Positions 9,454 through 18,433 of a DNA stretch of 64,000 nucleotides are shown in pieces. Location of the stretch: positions 1 to 64,000 of the forward strand of contig NZ_WMCD01000016.1 in the NCBI RefSeq assembly GCF_010994275.1, written 5' to 3'. Numbering within the stretch: position 1 is the first letter of the stretch; each line of letters starts with the position of its first letter. Both the position numbers and the translations under genes were made by a program. Under the pieces are notes generated by a model. The model searched no databases and had not been told where the DNA came from. It saw only the letters and a list, made by a program, of their open reading frames with translations. Origin of the DNA: Cyclobacterium jeungdonense (GTDB taxonomy: Bacteria > Bacteroidota > Bacteroidia > Cytophagales > Cyclobacteriaceae).

Positions 9454-9873
9454 TTAATCAAATCCATTACTACCTAATTTTTGAACGCCGCTGATAAGGG
9501 TTGGGTAATAGGTCCTGCCCACTGGTACCTTTTCATTCCGGACGGAGACTTCCTTGGGCGAAATGGTTCGGATTTCTTCCAAATTAACTATAAACGATTT
9601 ATGAATTCTTAGAAACAGATCAGTTGGCAAAATTTCCTCAAATTCCTTCAATATATTTCGAAGTGAAAAACTCTTTTCTTTGGTAACCAAGGTAGTGTAA
9701 TTGCCATCCCCTTTGAGGTAAATAATATCTGCATAAGCTATTTTGGTTAAACAACCTTTATCCCTTATGAAAATGGCATCTTTGATAAGAATCTCTTTGG
9801 ATCCATCATAGGTGTTAGTCGTCCCATTTACCGCCCTGTCCGCTATTTCCTGTATATTCTCTTTGAGTCCCAT
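9454..9873 (-). CDS. LytTR-type DNA-binding regulator, no receiver domain
   Basis: 139 aa. Residues ~30-130 are a LytTR domain: IFIRDKGCLTKIAYADIIYLKGDGNYTTL is followed by FLRIHKSFIVNLEEI and VPVGRTYYP, the usual conserved blocks. There is no response-regulator receiver domain and no membrane segment, so it is a stand-alone DNA-binding protein, possibly controlled by its own level or a partner. It converges on queA with a 6-bp gap and diverges from the small lipoprotein at 10171; the 297-bp gap between them could hold its own targets (inference). Confidence 0.82.
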   Translation of the reverse strand: MGLKENIQEIADRAVNGTTNTYDGSKEILIKDAIFIRDKGCLTKIAYADIIYLKGDGNYTTLVTKEKSFSLRNILKEFEEILPTDLFLRIHKSFIVNLEEIRTISPKEVSVRNEKVPVGRTYYPTLISGVQKLGSNGFD

Positions 9874-10170
9874 ATTTAAATAATTGTTTTATTCTATTTA
9901 GGAAATTAACTCCGCTACCATATAAATGTTTGTAGAAAGCTAAAATATTCAACGGGAGAGTGCATGGTAATAAATTAGTTAGAAGATCCCGAATCCCCAA
10001 TTTCTGAACCCTTACATTAACCTGCCCCATCTAACATGGTTTATAAAATCTGACACGTTATTTTACATCTAATATTCGGCTTTTTAATACTATTTTTTAG
10101 TCGTTTGTTTTACTTTTTACAAAGTATTTTATAACTTAAAATCTCGTAAATAATAAAACAAAAATTAGTT

Positions 10171-10521
10171 ATGATGAATTTTATGAAGAAATCGCTTATT
10201 GCTGCTTTACCTTTATTTTGTTTTTTGAATTTTGGATGCTCACTTGGAGGGGATGACGATGTAGTCACTTGTTCTGCACAATGGTCAGTGGACCTGGAGG
10301 AGGAAATTAACGCCTTATCTCAGGCTTCAATAGAGCACGCACAAAACCAAAGTCAAGCTACCTGCGAGAATCTTCGAAATGCAGCGCAGTCCTATTTGGA
10401 CGCATTACGTCCCTATGGTAATTGTTCATCACTGACCGGACAATCCAGGGCTGATTGGCAAGATGCTGTTGAGGAAGCTGAGAATGATATTGAGGAAATG
10501 GAATGCAATCCAGACACCTAA
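10171..10521 (+). CDS. Small secreted lipoprotein of unknown function
   Basis: 116 aa. The signal MMNFMKKSLIAALPLFCF ends in FGC, giving the lipid-attached Cys at 23, followed by SLGGDDD; acidic residues just after the Cys resemble the lipoprotein export signal that sends Bacteroidota lipoproteins to the cell surface. The start may be the first ATG or the MKK Met four codons on. The mature part is alpha-helical and acidic with four Cys (CSAQ, CENL, NCSS, ECNP) that could form two disulfides. I recognise no family. It converges on the oxidoreductase at 10533. Confidence 0.7.
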   Translation: MMNFMKKSLIAALPLFCFLNFGCSLGGDDDVVTCSAQWSVDLEEEINALSQASIEHAQNQSQATCENLRNAAQSYLDALRPYGNCSSLTGQSRADWQDAVEEAENDIEEMECNPDT

Positions 10522-10532
10522 TATTCAATCGA

Positions 10533-11861
10533 TTAGAGAAACTTTTCAAAAATTTTACCAAATAAGGAGGTTCTGCTTTCGTTTTTTATGCCTTTGAATT
10601 CTACCGCAAAAGCTTTGGAAATGAGTAAGATCATGTCTTCAGAACTCTCCCTGGTAAAAACTTCGTTTTTCATTTTATTTATAAAATCCAATGCCTTGCA
10701 CCTCTCGGTGAAGGCATTGTTTAAAAACTCCTGATCAAAATTAATTCCCAAAGTAGCTAAGGCCAAAATAGAAAAATCATGATGGTGAAAAAGTAAACGG
10801 AAAGCGATTTCCCCATTGGGGTGCTCCCAGTAAAAGTTATGTGAATTATTTCCCCAATAGGTGGAAAAATCTCCATACGTACACCACTCCAAACCTGCTA
10901 GCTGATAGGGGTCTTTCCAATCAAACGTTTCCGCTATTTGCAACGATTTTCCCTTTAGATACCTAGCCAATTTAATACCCTGAGTAGAAAGCGGAATGTT
11001 CCGATTCTCAATAGAGTCCTTTTCGAAAACCTGCAGGTTTTGACCAATGGCAAATATGCCATCCTTAGTTTCCAATCCGTAGTGTGCACTTACCCGAAAT
11101 GTTTCTCCTGAATAAAATGGTTGGCCTCTCAAAAAGAAAAAATCGGGAAAATTTCCCTTTTCGTGAATCACTACCTGACAAGGCATTTCTTTACCACTTT
11201 CCAGGCTAACTCCGGTAATTTCCCCTTCTTCGCCCAGCAAATAGTTATTTATCGTTTCATTAAAAATCAATTGAACACCGCTTGTTTTTAATTTCTTGGC
11301 AACCAGGCAGGCCTCTTCTTCTGGCATACTTTGTTTTGCCAAACTGCTTTCATTGCTTACAAGTGTAACCTTCAAGCCCATTTCCTGCAATTGCTCAGCC
11401 AAGGCCATGGCTACGAATCCATCGCCACTTACGACCGCCTCTCTGACAGATTCCTGAATCCAATTTATGTAATCATCTCCCCTGATGAGATGGCTTAGAA
11501 AGACTACTTTTCGGTGAAATAAGGGTTTAGGTTTGGGTTCATTGACCATTATCAGAATATCAAATCGAAGAGGCCCCTCCGGGAGCAGGAGGCTCTTTTT
11601 TTTAATATCAATTTTCTCTATAGACGAAACGATAAATTTCGTCTCAGATTCATTTCCTGGGTCACAGGAAAAGGAGTGATTTAGTCCCTTAAGGCCACAC
11701 AGGGCATTGAAGTAAAAAAAATCAGATGGGTGTTCTCCGATGATGGTTACCCGAAACCCGGCGGGCTCTAGTAGCCATTCCTTCAGGAATTCAATCCCGG
11801 ACAAGCCAATTCCCATCAAAACAAGATGTTTTTGTGTATTTTGTACCGAACTACTACTCAT
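10533..11861 (-). CDS. Degenerate FAD/NAD(P)-dependent oxidoreductase-like protein
   Basis: 442 aa with the layout of two-dinucleotide-binding-domain flavoproteins. The FAD Rossmann motif GIGLSG is at 17-22 and the NAD domain SGDGFVAMALAE at about 145-156. The usual late FAD-binding motif (ATGD-like) reads GIFAIGQ, so the Asp that contacts the FAD ribityl chain is Gln at 274. No CxxC redox pair is seen. The last ~120 residues (from about TFDWKDPYQ) form an unusual tail with HHHDFS and no family I know. Catalysis may be altered or lost. Single gene; substrate unknown. Confidence 0.6.
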   Translation of the reverse strand: MSSSSVQNTQKHLVLMGIGLSGIEFLKEWLLEPAGFRVTIIGEHPSDFFYFNALCGLKGLNHSFSCDPGNESETKFIVSSIEKIDIKKKSLLLPEGPLRFDILIMVNEPKPKPLFHRKVVFLSHLIRGDDYINWIQESVREAVVSGDGFVAMALAEQLQEMGLKVTLVSNESSLAKQSMPEEEACLVAKKLKTSGVQLIFNETINNYLLGEEGEITGVSLESGKEMPCQVVIHEKGNFPDFFFLRGQPFYSGETFRVSAHYGLETKDGIFAIGQNLQVFEKDSIENRNIPLSTQGIKLARYLKGKSLQIAETFDWKDPYQLAGLEWCTYGDFSTYWGNNSHNFYWEHPNGEIAFRLLFHHHDFSILALATLGINFDQEFLNNAFTERCKALDFINKMKNEVFTRESSEDMILLISKAFAVEFKGIKNESRTSLFGKIFEKFL

Positions 11862-11980
11862 TGGGCCTCAAACTATCTACATTCACCTTTAAAAAGTAAT
11901 CCACACTTTATCATACTGGGTTTCCAACAATCAGGCCAAATTAAAAAAAGGGCAAACTATCGCTTTTTACTATTACGGTA

Positions 11981-12736
11981 TTAGCGGCTCTCTCCAAGTA
12001 GTTTGGAAGGTTTTACCGGACCTTTTCTTTTCAGTCCAAATTCCTCTATAGCGTATTTTTTAAGATGGTTTTCCATTTCTTCCACACTGTCTGTCAATAA
12101 AAATAACCCCAGGTCTTCTTCACTGATAGTCCCCTCGATGGCCATGGAACGAATATGGTCGAAAAGGTGCTGGTGAAATTCTTTACCCATTAATACTACC
12201 GGAAACCGCTTCATTACCCGAGTTTGGATCAGAGTCAATGCCTCAAAAAACTCATCCAGGGTACCAAAACCTCCAGGGAGAACGACGAAAGCAAAGCTAT
12301 ATTTGGAAAGTAAAACCTTTCTCACGAAAAAGTAATTAAAATCCATGTATTTGTCCAGGTAGGCATTGGGAAACTGTTCAAATGGAAGTACGATATTACA
12401 ACCCACAGATTTACCCCCCACCAATTTCGCACCTTTATTCGCTGCCTCCATAATACCTGGCCCTCCCCCGGTCATTACGGTAAAGCCTAAATGGCTGATT
12501 GCCTGCCCTACTTTGACTCCTTCCTTGTAAAAATAATCAGAAGGTTCAAACCGGGCAGACCCAAACACCGTCACACAGGGTCCCACGAAATGAAGCATAC
12601 GAAAGCCACGTATAAATTCAAACAACACCTTAAGTACAAACTTAAAATCTTTTAATCTGGTCTGAGGGCCAGCCAAAAAAGCTTCTTCCTCTGGGTTAAC
12701 CAAGGGAATAATTTTTTTCTTTTCTTCTCTGATCAT
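11981..12736 (-). CDS. LOG-family nucleoside 5'-monophosphate phosphoribohydrolase
   Basis: 251 aa. It has the Lysine-decarboxylase-like (LOG) signature GGGPGIME (90-97) and PGGFGTLDE (154-162), with Arg139-Lys140 between them. Members cleave the base from cytokinin- or purine-type 5'-monophosphates; the old name lysine decarboxylase is wrong for this family. An N-terminal extension of ~50 residues precedes the Rossmann fold. No signal peptide. Monocistronic on the minus strand. Confidence 0.88.
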   Translation of the reverse strand: MIREEKKKIIPLVNPEEEAFLAGPQTRLKDFKFVLKVLFEFIRGFRMLHFVGPCVTVFGSARFEPSDYFYKEGVKVGQAISHLGFTVMTGGGPGIMEAANKGAKLVGGKSVGCNIVLPFEQFPNAYLDKYMDFNYFFVRKVLLSKYSFAFVVLPGGFGTLDEFFEALTLIQTRVMKRFPVVLMGKEFHQHLFDHIRSMAIEGTISEEDLGLFLLTDSVEEMENHLKKYAIEEFGLKRKGPVKPSKLLGESR

Positions 12737-12899
12737 AGCTTTACGTTAAATTTGATCGGTTTTTTCTAACTTTTCACCAGCCGAAAAAGCACATGTACTG
12801 ATGGATTGAGCAAAGCGTATCAACCTGGCATTAAGAACCGTATTCAAAGTAATAAAAGTTTCTTATTTATAAAAAGTTGTACACCAACAAGGATTTTCT

Positions 12900-12933
12900 A
12901 CCCAAGGGCAGGCATTTAAATGGCTGCCCGGGT
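12900..12933 (-). terminator. Strong hairpin 3' of the sulfatase
   Basis: GGGCAG (12906-12911) pairs with CTGCCC (12924-12929), extended outward by ACCC/GGGT with an AA bulge. It begins 7 bases after the sulfatase stop. There is no U-tract after it on the minus strand, so it may stabilise the 3' end rather than act as a classical intrinsic terminator. Confidence 0.4.
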
Positions 12934-12940
12934 TGAATGG

Positions 12941-14413
12941 CTAACGACCAATTTCCAGGTAATTTTCAGCCCTCAGGCTATCATCCCTGTCGTACAGGTA
13001 ATTCCATTGTTTCATGTACTCATCGGCGGGTAAAAACTTATCCCCGGTGGCTTCCAACTTCTCTGAAAGTAACCGATCCAGGTGATTTCGTAACTGTTCA
13101 AAAGCAGGCAAATCTACCAAATTGTGCATTTGAAAGGGATCCATTTCGTTATCATAAAGCAACCAGGGTCCCAACAAGTCTTTTACATAAGTGTACTTTT
13201 TTGTTCGAACCCCCCTGTATTCACGCCCTCCGTTTTGAAAAGACCATTGATGAAAGGGAACCGGAAGCATGATCAACGCCGCTTCATTACCCAATTCCTG
13301 CTTTTGTATAAGAGCCTGAGAAAAATCCCTTCCCTCTACAGACTCTGGTATTTCCAATCCGCTCAACCCCAATAAGGTTGGGAGTATATCAGGGGTATTA
13401 ATAGGGTCTTGCACCGCGAAGCTTTCCATACCTAGTAAATCCGGATAGTGGATCAACATCGGCACTTTGATGGACTCATCCCAAGGCCGCTGTTTTTTCA
13501 AAACACCTTTCGAAAACAGCATGTCTCCGTGTTCGGAAGTAAAAACAAAAATGGTATTATCGTCAATACCCTCAGCATGAATGGCCTGTCGCAAATCTCC
13601 CAAAGCCTTATCTAAAGCCGTGCAATGAGCATAGTAATCGGCCATCACCTGTCTTGCGCTATCACGAAGATGTTCCGGAACATTATCTCTTAATTGAATT
13701 TCATCAGGTACATACAATTCCCTAAATTCAGCGGGTGCTGTATGATAAGGAGCGTGAGGGGGCCCCCAGGATAATACCAATAAAAAAGGTTGATCCGCAT
13801 TTTTCTGAATAAAGCTAATGGCACTATCGGTCTGTGTAAAGGCATCGTACCCTTCCCATTCATGCCTTTGATCGTTTTCATCAAAATAAAAAGAATTGTT
13901 GTAGTTGTGACCCACTTCCCTTACTTTCCAATAATCAAACCCTTCCCTCCTTTCCTTAGGCACGGGTTGGTCCCTTCCACTGAAAGGATGAGTTCCCCGG
14001 GGATGGCCATTTAGATGCCATTTACCAATATACCCTGTCTGGTAACCTTCTTTTTTTAAAATTTCTCCTATGGTTAAGGTTTCCGTTCGAAAGGGTTTGT
14101 CGTTATAGAAAAGTCCATGGGTGAGCGGGTATTGACCGGAAATGAAACTTCCCCTCCAGGGAGCACACACAGGTAAAACCGCTACTGCATTATGAAAAAC
14201 AATACTTTCACTGGCAAGTGAATCAATATTCGGAGTTTTCACGGACGAATTTCCTGCATAACCGACGGCTTGTGCGCGCCATTGATCTGCCAGGACAAAT
14301 ACGATATTAGGTGGCTTATTAATTCTGGTCTTTCTCTCTTTCTCCTTTTCGTTACAGGATATAATACTACAAGCCCCCAAAATAAACAGCAACCAAATTA
14401 ACTGCTTTTCCAT
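12941..14413 (-). CDS. Sulfatase, formylglycine-dependent lipoprotein
   Basis: 490 aa. The sulfatase signature VCAPWRGSFISGQYP gives the C-x-P-x-R motif with Cys83, the residue converted to formylglycine by an anaerobic or FGE-type maturase (not in this window). IVFVLADQW supplies a metal-binding Asp, and GKWHLNGHP and SEHGDML carry further active-site residues. The N terminus is lipoprotein-like (ILGAC, Cys15, or IISC, Cys20). Such enzymes remove sulfate esters from algal or animal glycans; the substrate is unknown. No partner sulfatase or maturase gene is adjacent. Confidence 0.88.
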   Translation of the reverse strand: MEKQLIWLLFILGACSIISCNEKEKERKTRINKPPNIVFVLADQWRAQAVGYAGNSSVKTPNIDSLASESIVFHNAVAVLPVCAPWRGSFISGQYPLTHGLFYNDKPFRTETLTIGEILKKEGYQTGYIGKWHLNGHPRGTHPFSGRDQPVPKERREGFDYWKVREVGHNYNNSFYFDENDQRHEWEGYDAFTQTDSAISFIQKNADQPFLLVLSWGPPHAPYHTAPAEFRELYVPDEIQLRDNVPEHLRDSARQVMADYYAHCTALDKALGDLRQAIHAEGIDDNTIFVFTSEHGDMLFSKGVLKKQRPWDESIKVPMLIHYPDLLGMESFAVQDPINTPDILPTLLGLSGLEIPESVEGRDFSQALIQKQELGNEAALIMLPVPFHQWSFQNGGREYRGVRTKKYTYVKDLLGPWLLYDNEMDPFQMHNLVDLPAFEQLRNHLDRLLSEKLEATGDKFLPADEYMKQWNYLYDRDDSLRAENYLEIGR

Positions 14414-14564
14414 AATTACCTGAAATAATTTTCAGTGAATATGAATAAAATTATTGTATCATTCCAAAAACTCTATTCACATTAATCATGATCTTTTTAA
14501 ACAATTGAAAATAAAACCCGCTATTTAACATTTTTCACTTTATGATCTAAAGATATTTTTTTCG

Positions 14565-15626
14565 TTACCAGATCGTTTCGCCAGCTATTCGTTGGGATTT
14601 TTTACGAGGATAAAGTTCATCAAAAACCTCTCTTCTCAATTGTCCCTCTTTCGTTTTTTTATACCATTGCTCCTCCCCTGCCAGGACAATACCTGCTTCA
14701 TGGAAATCCAGCAACTGATCATAGGGGCCTCTGCTACCCATCAGCTTGACCAGAATGGGTGCCATTTCTATCATAATAAATAGAAAAATAATCATCCAAT
14801 TGGCCCAATAGATCGCTGTATTTTTCAAAGTCAAATCCCTGAAAGTCTGCAATCTGGCCGCCAATCCATCATAAGCATCCAGGGACACCATTTGGTTTTG
14901 AAATTCCTGTTCCTTCAATACATTGATTCTCCTGATTTCCGCTTCCAGATCCTGAATCCTGCCCTCGTTCAGCTTCTGGGTATATTGGTAATCCTGCTCT
15001 GCCTGATCCAGTTGCTTTTCTTTCTTTTCCGCATTTACGCCAATGCCCGCAAGCCCGGTGGTCCCTTCTGTTTTTACGCCAAATCTCTCCTGATCATATT
15101 CCTTTTGCTTTTGGTTTCGAAAATCCTCTTTAGCGGCAATCCCAGCCCTGAGACCCTCAATTTTACTTTCCAAATCATTGATTTCCGGATACCCTTCTGC
15201 AATTTTTTCCCTGCTAGTTTCTATCGTAGCCAGACGCTGTTCATCCAGTTCTCTGTTGATTTCCTTTTCAAAAATCCGTAGCTCCAATGGTTTGGCAATA
15301 ACCAGCGCGATCAATAAGGCCAACACCAATCGGGGAAGGGCTTGTTTGAATTCCGGAAAAAATTGATCCTGCTTTTTTATCGTGGAAACGATGTAGCGGT
15401 CTAAATTAAAAATCATCAAAGCCCATATCAAAGCAATGACCAAAATCACCCAAAAAGAGGTGAAAACAGTAGATAATGCATAGCCTACAGATAGTCCTGC
15501 AAAAATAGCCGTAAAAAGGACCGTTGTCCCAATCCCTATAAACCTGTTTATGCTCGCCGGACACCTCCGCACCAATGGCAGGTAAGCACCGGAACAAAAT
15601 ATCAGGAATTTCTCTACATTATGCAT
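14565..15626 (-). CDS. DUF4407 membrane protein
   Basis: 353 aa. Hydrophobic segments fall near residues 30-50, 55-75, 90-110 and 268-290, with a long coiled-coil-like Glu/Lys/Gln-rich stretch (~115-250) between the third and fourth. This layout and the FLIFCSGAYLPLVRRCP N terminus fit DUF4407, a family of unknown function in Bacteroidota and Actinobacteria. The coiled coil probably lies on the periplasmic side or forms oligomers (inference). It stands alone. Confidence 0.75.
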   Translation of the reverse strand: MHNVEKFLIFCSGAYLPLVRRCPASINRFIGIGTTVLFTAIFAGLSVGYALSTVFTSFWVILVIALIWALMIFNLDRYIVSTIKKQDQFFPEFKQALPRLVLALLIALVIAKPLELRIFEKEINRELDEQRLATIETSREKIAEGYPEINDLESKIEGLRAGIAAKEDFRNQKQKEYDQERFGVKTEGTTGLAGIGVNAEKKEKQLDQAEQDYQYTQKLNEGRIQDLEAEIRRINVLKEQEFQNQMVSLDAYDGLAARLQTFRDLTLKNTAIYWANWMIIFLFIMIEMAPILVKLMGSRGPYDQLLDFHEAGIVLAGEEQWYKKTKEGQLRREVFDELYPRKKSQRIAGETIW

Positions 15627-15948
15627 CTATCATATAATCTTTTGAACATTGCCACTCAAAATGTATACCATGGAAGTTGCCGTGCACACCTGGAAAAAAG
15701 AAAAATCGTACCTTGAGATTAATTATATATAACCATCTATATTACAGCCACATATATTTTTATAGCCGGGCCGAAGGAAAGAAAATACGATCCGGAAAAT
15801 TTTCCATTAGGCCTCAGCTAAGCACCTGGATGCATCAAAACCCGAAACTGTACGCTATTTCTGTCCGTTTTTGTGACAGTCATTTTTTCAACAGGTTTTA
15901 ATTCTTCGAATTATTATAGTAGTTTAGGTTCCGTTAACGATTTACCCC
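15627..15948. other. Divergent intergenic region, 322 bp
   Basis: Lies between the DUF4407 gene (minus) and the SGNH hydrolase (plus) and should hold both promoters. No recognised gene, repeat or strong hairpin. Confidence 0.3.
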
Positions 15949-16596
15949 ATGAAAAATCTATTATTCCTTTCCTTGCTTTTTTTAATCCTTTCACCGGATT
16001 CCTTTGCTCAGGATCCCGGCCGCTTTTCCGATCAGGTCAGGCAAATAACGCAGGATTATCCGCCGCAGGATTTTCAGGCTTCGGTGGTTTTTACCGGAAG
16101 TTCTACCATCCGAATGTGGAAAAGTCTCCAGGAAGATTTTCCGGAAGAAAAAATTGTTAATAGTGGTTTTGGTGGCTCTCAGGCTAGCGATTTGCTTCAT
16201 TACCTGGATGAATTGGTGCTGGATTACCAGCCCGAAAAGGTTTTTATATATGAAGGAGATAATGACCTCGCTGCAGGAAAATCCATCGAAGAAATCGTTG
16301 AAACTTACAATCTGATCGTTACCCAAATCCATTTAGACCACCCGCAAACCGAAATTATTTTGATTAGTGCCAAACCCAGCATAGCTAGATGGGAATTGGC
16401 GGACAAGTACAAGGAACTTAATGCTGTCTTGAAAAAATACGCCAGAGGGAAGAGAAAGGTATCTTACGCTGATCTTTGGAATCCCATGTTAAACGCCAAT
16501 AAAACACCAATGGAGGATATTTTTCTGGAGGATAACCTTCACATGAACGCCAAGGGTTATTCCATCTGGGCAAAGCAAATTAAGAAATATTTGTAA
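15949..16596 (+). CDS. Secreted SGNH/GDSL-type hydrolase
   Basis: 215 aa. Signal peptide MKNLLFLSLLFLILSPDSFA. Block I is FTGSSTIRMW with catalytic Ser at about 52; block II is NSGFGGSQ (oxyanion Gly); block III is GDNDLAAG (oxyanion Asn); block V is DNLHMNAKGY with the Asp and His of the triad. Family members are lipases, acyl esterases or carbohydrate esterases; GSSTIRMW-type proteins are often annotated as lysophospholipase-like or platelet-activating-factor acetylhydrolase-like. No operon partner. Confidence 0.85.
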   Translation: MKNLLFLSLLFLILSPDSFAQDPGRFSDQVRQITQDYPPQDFQASVVFTGSSTIRMWKSLQEDFPEEKIVNSGFGGSQASDLLHYLDELVLDYQPEKVFIYEGDNDLAAGKSIEEIVETYNLIVTQIHLDHPQTEIILISAKPSIARWELADKYKELNAVLKKYARGKRKVSYADLWNPMLNANKTPMEDIFLEDNLHMNAKGYSIWAKQIKKYL

Positions 16597-16606
16597 GTAG
16601 CGAGAT

Positions 16607-16911
16607 CTATTTAATCTCGTCTAGCAGGTTGTATGCTTCATGCAATTCAGAAAAGCGTTTCCTTTTTCCTGATTTTCTTTCCACTAAGTATTTGATTCAA
16701 ATAGGCTGGCATTAACCCCATTTTTGAAGTAGAAATTATTCTCGATTAAACCTTTAATTTCTTGGGTAATCGCATAGTATCGGCCATTTTTATTCGAATC
16801 AGTATTTTTCTCATAGCTCAATTTGAAATCTGGTCTCCTGTTTCCTCTTGTAGATATATTCGAACTTTCAGTAGGCCATCGGTATAAGAATCTTTTTTCC
16901 TGATTAGTCAA
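16607..16911 (-). pseudogene. Possible frameshifted small-gene remnant
   Basis: A 75-codon frame ends at 16684, and in a neighbouring frame the reading continues as KRKRFSELHEAYNLLDEIK to a TAG at 16607-16609, which looks coding. One indel near 16690 would join them into a ~100-aa protein. I recognise no family. It could be a chance pair of frames; the rest of this 460-bp gap shows only the porin promoter. Confidence 0.2.
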
Positions 16912-16915
16912 TTTT

Positions 16916-16923
16916 TATCTTTG
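16916..16923 (+). promoter_or_regulatory. Bacteroidota-type -7 element, porin gene
   Basis: TATCTTTG is an exact TAnnTTTG match, about 130 bp ahead of the porin ATG. The -33 box is not obvious. The long leader it implies could carry further control. Confidence 0.4.
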
Positions 16924-17056
16924 CAGGTATAGTAACATAAAATTAACATTTATTTAACAAATGATTAATATTAGATACCGGTAGGCTTACCTCTCGTTAG
17001 AACCGATCTTGAAACCATCACAAAAAAAATGAGTGCGTAGCAAAGTCCAATAAAGT

Positions 17057-18253
17057 ATGCCATTGAAAACGGTTTGTATTTTTATTTTATTAGGGTCCCT
17101 CCAGGGCAAAATTTTGGCTTTTCAGGAGCAGCCTCCCCAGAGCGAAACGTCCTATAGTTCGAGAGGCTTTCAGTTTACCTCTGCTGACGGCTTGTATCGA
17201 TTGCAATTGGCCGGCAGGCTGCAATTCCGTTTTGCTACACCGGCTGACCAGGATCCAATCACATATGATGACTTCTTTGAGCAAAAACAGAACCTATTTA
17301 AAATCAACAGGGCACGGTTCAAAGTGGGGGGGCATGCCCATAAACCTTGGCTAAAGTATTATTTCGAATACGAACTTTCAGCATCCCGCCTGCTGGATTT
17401 TAGGGTAATGGTCGAAAAATGGCCTTGGTTAAGCTTTAAATTCGGGCAGTGGAAGTCAGAATATACCAGAGAGAGGGTGATATCCAGTGGCAACCAGCAG
17501 ATGATGGAGCGCTCGATTATCAACCGGCCTTTTACCCTGGACAGACAGCAGGGAGCGACCATTTACGGCAGATGGGATGGCGGCGGATTGGCCAATTTTA
17601 ACTATCATCTTATGGCATTGACTGGCACAGGGATTGGCGCGCGAAATAACGATGACAGCCGACTTATGTATTCGGGCAGGTTGCAATGGAATTTTCTGGG
17701 AGATGGAGTAGCCATGTCAGGATCCGCTTTAGAATTTTACTCAGAACCAGTGGCTTCCCTGGCGCTGGCAGGAAGCACCAATAGCAGTCAGTACACGCGC
17801 TATTCATCCCAGGGTGGGGGCCAATTGGTTGGGTTTGAAAATGGATCCCCGGGACAATACCAGATGGACCAATTCCTGATCGAAAGTAGTTTGAAATACA
17901 GGTACTTTAGCTGGCACAGCGAATTTCACCGTAAAAACATATTGGACAGGGAAACAGATCGTTTAACAAGGCTTCAGGGTTGGTTTGTTCAGGGAGGGAT
18001 TTTACTAAATCCTAAGCAAGCAGCAAGTGAGGGAACCAAACTGGAGCTTGCTGGCAGGTATGCCCTATTCCAGCCAGAAATGGAGTTACAAGGAAATCGG
18101 GAAAGAGAATATTCCTTGGCCTTCAATTGCTTTTTTAATGATCACTTGAATAAAATGACGGTAGATATAACCCGTTTTGATTTTGAAGAGGAATCTGTTA
18201 ACCGGGAAGCTTCAGGCTGGAGATTCCGGGTTCAATATGATTTTTCATTTTAG
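17057..18253 (+). CDS. OprP/OprO-like outer-membrane porin
   Basis: 398 aa. A signal peptide (MPLKTVCIFILLGSLQGKILAF) is followed by the conserved start of the phosphate-selective porin O/P family, GFQFTSADGLYRLQLAGRLQ, and FKINRARFKVGGHAHKPWLKY. The remainder alternates polar and hydrophobic residues as expected for 16 beta strands, and ends in Phe (VQYDFSF), the usual outer-membrane insertion signal. Family naming does not prove phosphate specificity. It precedes the SAM riboswitch but is separated from it by a hairpin. Confidence 0.82.
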   Translation: MPLKTVCIFILLGSLQGKILAFQEQPPQSETSYSSRGFQFTSADGLYRLQLAGRLQFRFATPADQDPITYDDFFEQKQNLFKINRARFKVGGHAHKPWLKYYFEYELSASRLLDFRVMVEKWPWLSFKFGQWKSEYTRERVISSGNQQMMERSIINRPFTLDRQQGATIYGRWDGGGLANFNYHLMALTGTGIGARNNDDSRLMYSGRLQWNFLGDGVAMSGSALEFYSEPVASLALAGSTNSSQYTRYSSQGGGQLVGFENGSPGQYQMDQFLIESSLKYRYFSWHSEFHRKNILDRETDRLTRLQGWFVQGGILLNPKQAASEGTKLELAGRYALFQPEMELQGNREREYSLAFNCFFNDHLNKMTVDITRFDFEEESVNREASGWRFRVQYDFSF

Positions 18254-18258
18254 CCGCT

Positions 18259-18278
18259 CAAATCCGGCCTCGGATTTG
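18259..18278 (+). terminator. Perfect 8-bp hairpin after the porin gene
   Basis: CAAATCCG (18259-18266), loop GCCT, CGGATTTG (18271-18278), starting 5 bases after the porin stop. No T-tract follows. It probably marks the 3' end of the porin transcript. Its last four bases may also serve as the -33 box for the next promoter. Confidence 0.45.
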
Positions 18279-18306
18279 GATATGACCCATCCGCTCCTTT
18301 TATTTG
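18275..18306 (+). promoter_or_regulatory. Probable promoter of the SAM-riboswitch transcript
   Basis: TTTG (18275-18278), a 20-base spacer, and TTTATTTG (18299-18306), which matches TAnnTTTG at seven of eight positions. The start of transcription would lie about 10 bases ahead of the first aptamer helix at 18323. Confidence 0.45.
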
Positions 18307-18322
18307 CAATTAATTCAGGAAA

Positions 18323-18428
18323 CTGATTTATAAAGAAGAGGCGAGAGAACAGGCTCTGTGAACCTCTGGCAACCTTCCGCCCATCGGAAAGGTGCCAAGA
18401 CCTGACCCAATTGGGACCGATAAATTAG
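18323..18428 (+). ncRNA. SAM-I riboswitch (S-box)
   Basis: Every helix of the SAM-I fold can be drawn. P1: 18323-18330 with 18421-18428, 8 bp including one G-U. P2a: AGAGG 18337-18341 with CCTCT 18363-18367. P2b: AGAG 18344-18347 with CTCT 18354-18357. Pseudoknot: CAGG 18350-18353 with CCTG 18401-18404. P3: CCTTCCG 18373-18379 with CGGAAAGG 18385-18392, one bulged A. P4: CCCAATTGGG 18406-18415. The conserved GGCAACC and GGTGCCAA strings are present. SAM binding is expected to shut off methionine synthesis (metZ). No terminator follows P1; the P1 3' strand instead ends 5 bases before an ATG, which suggests translational control. Confidence 0.9.
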
Positions 18429-18433
18429 ACGAT

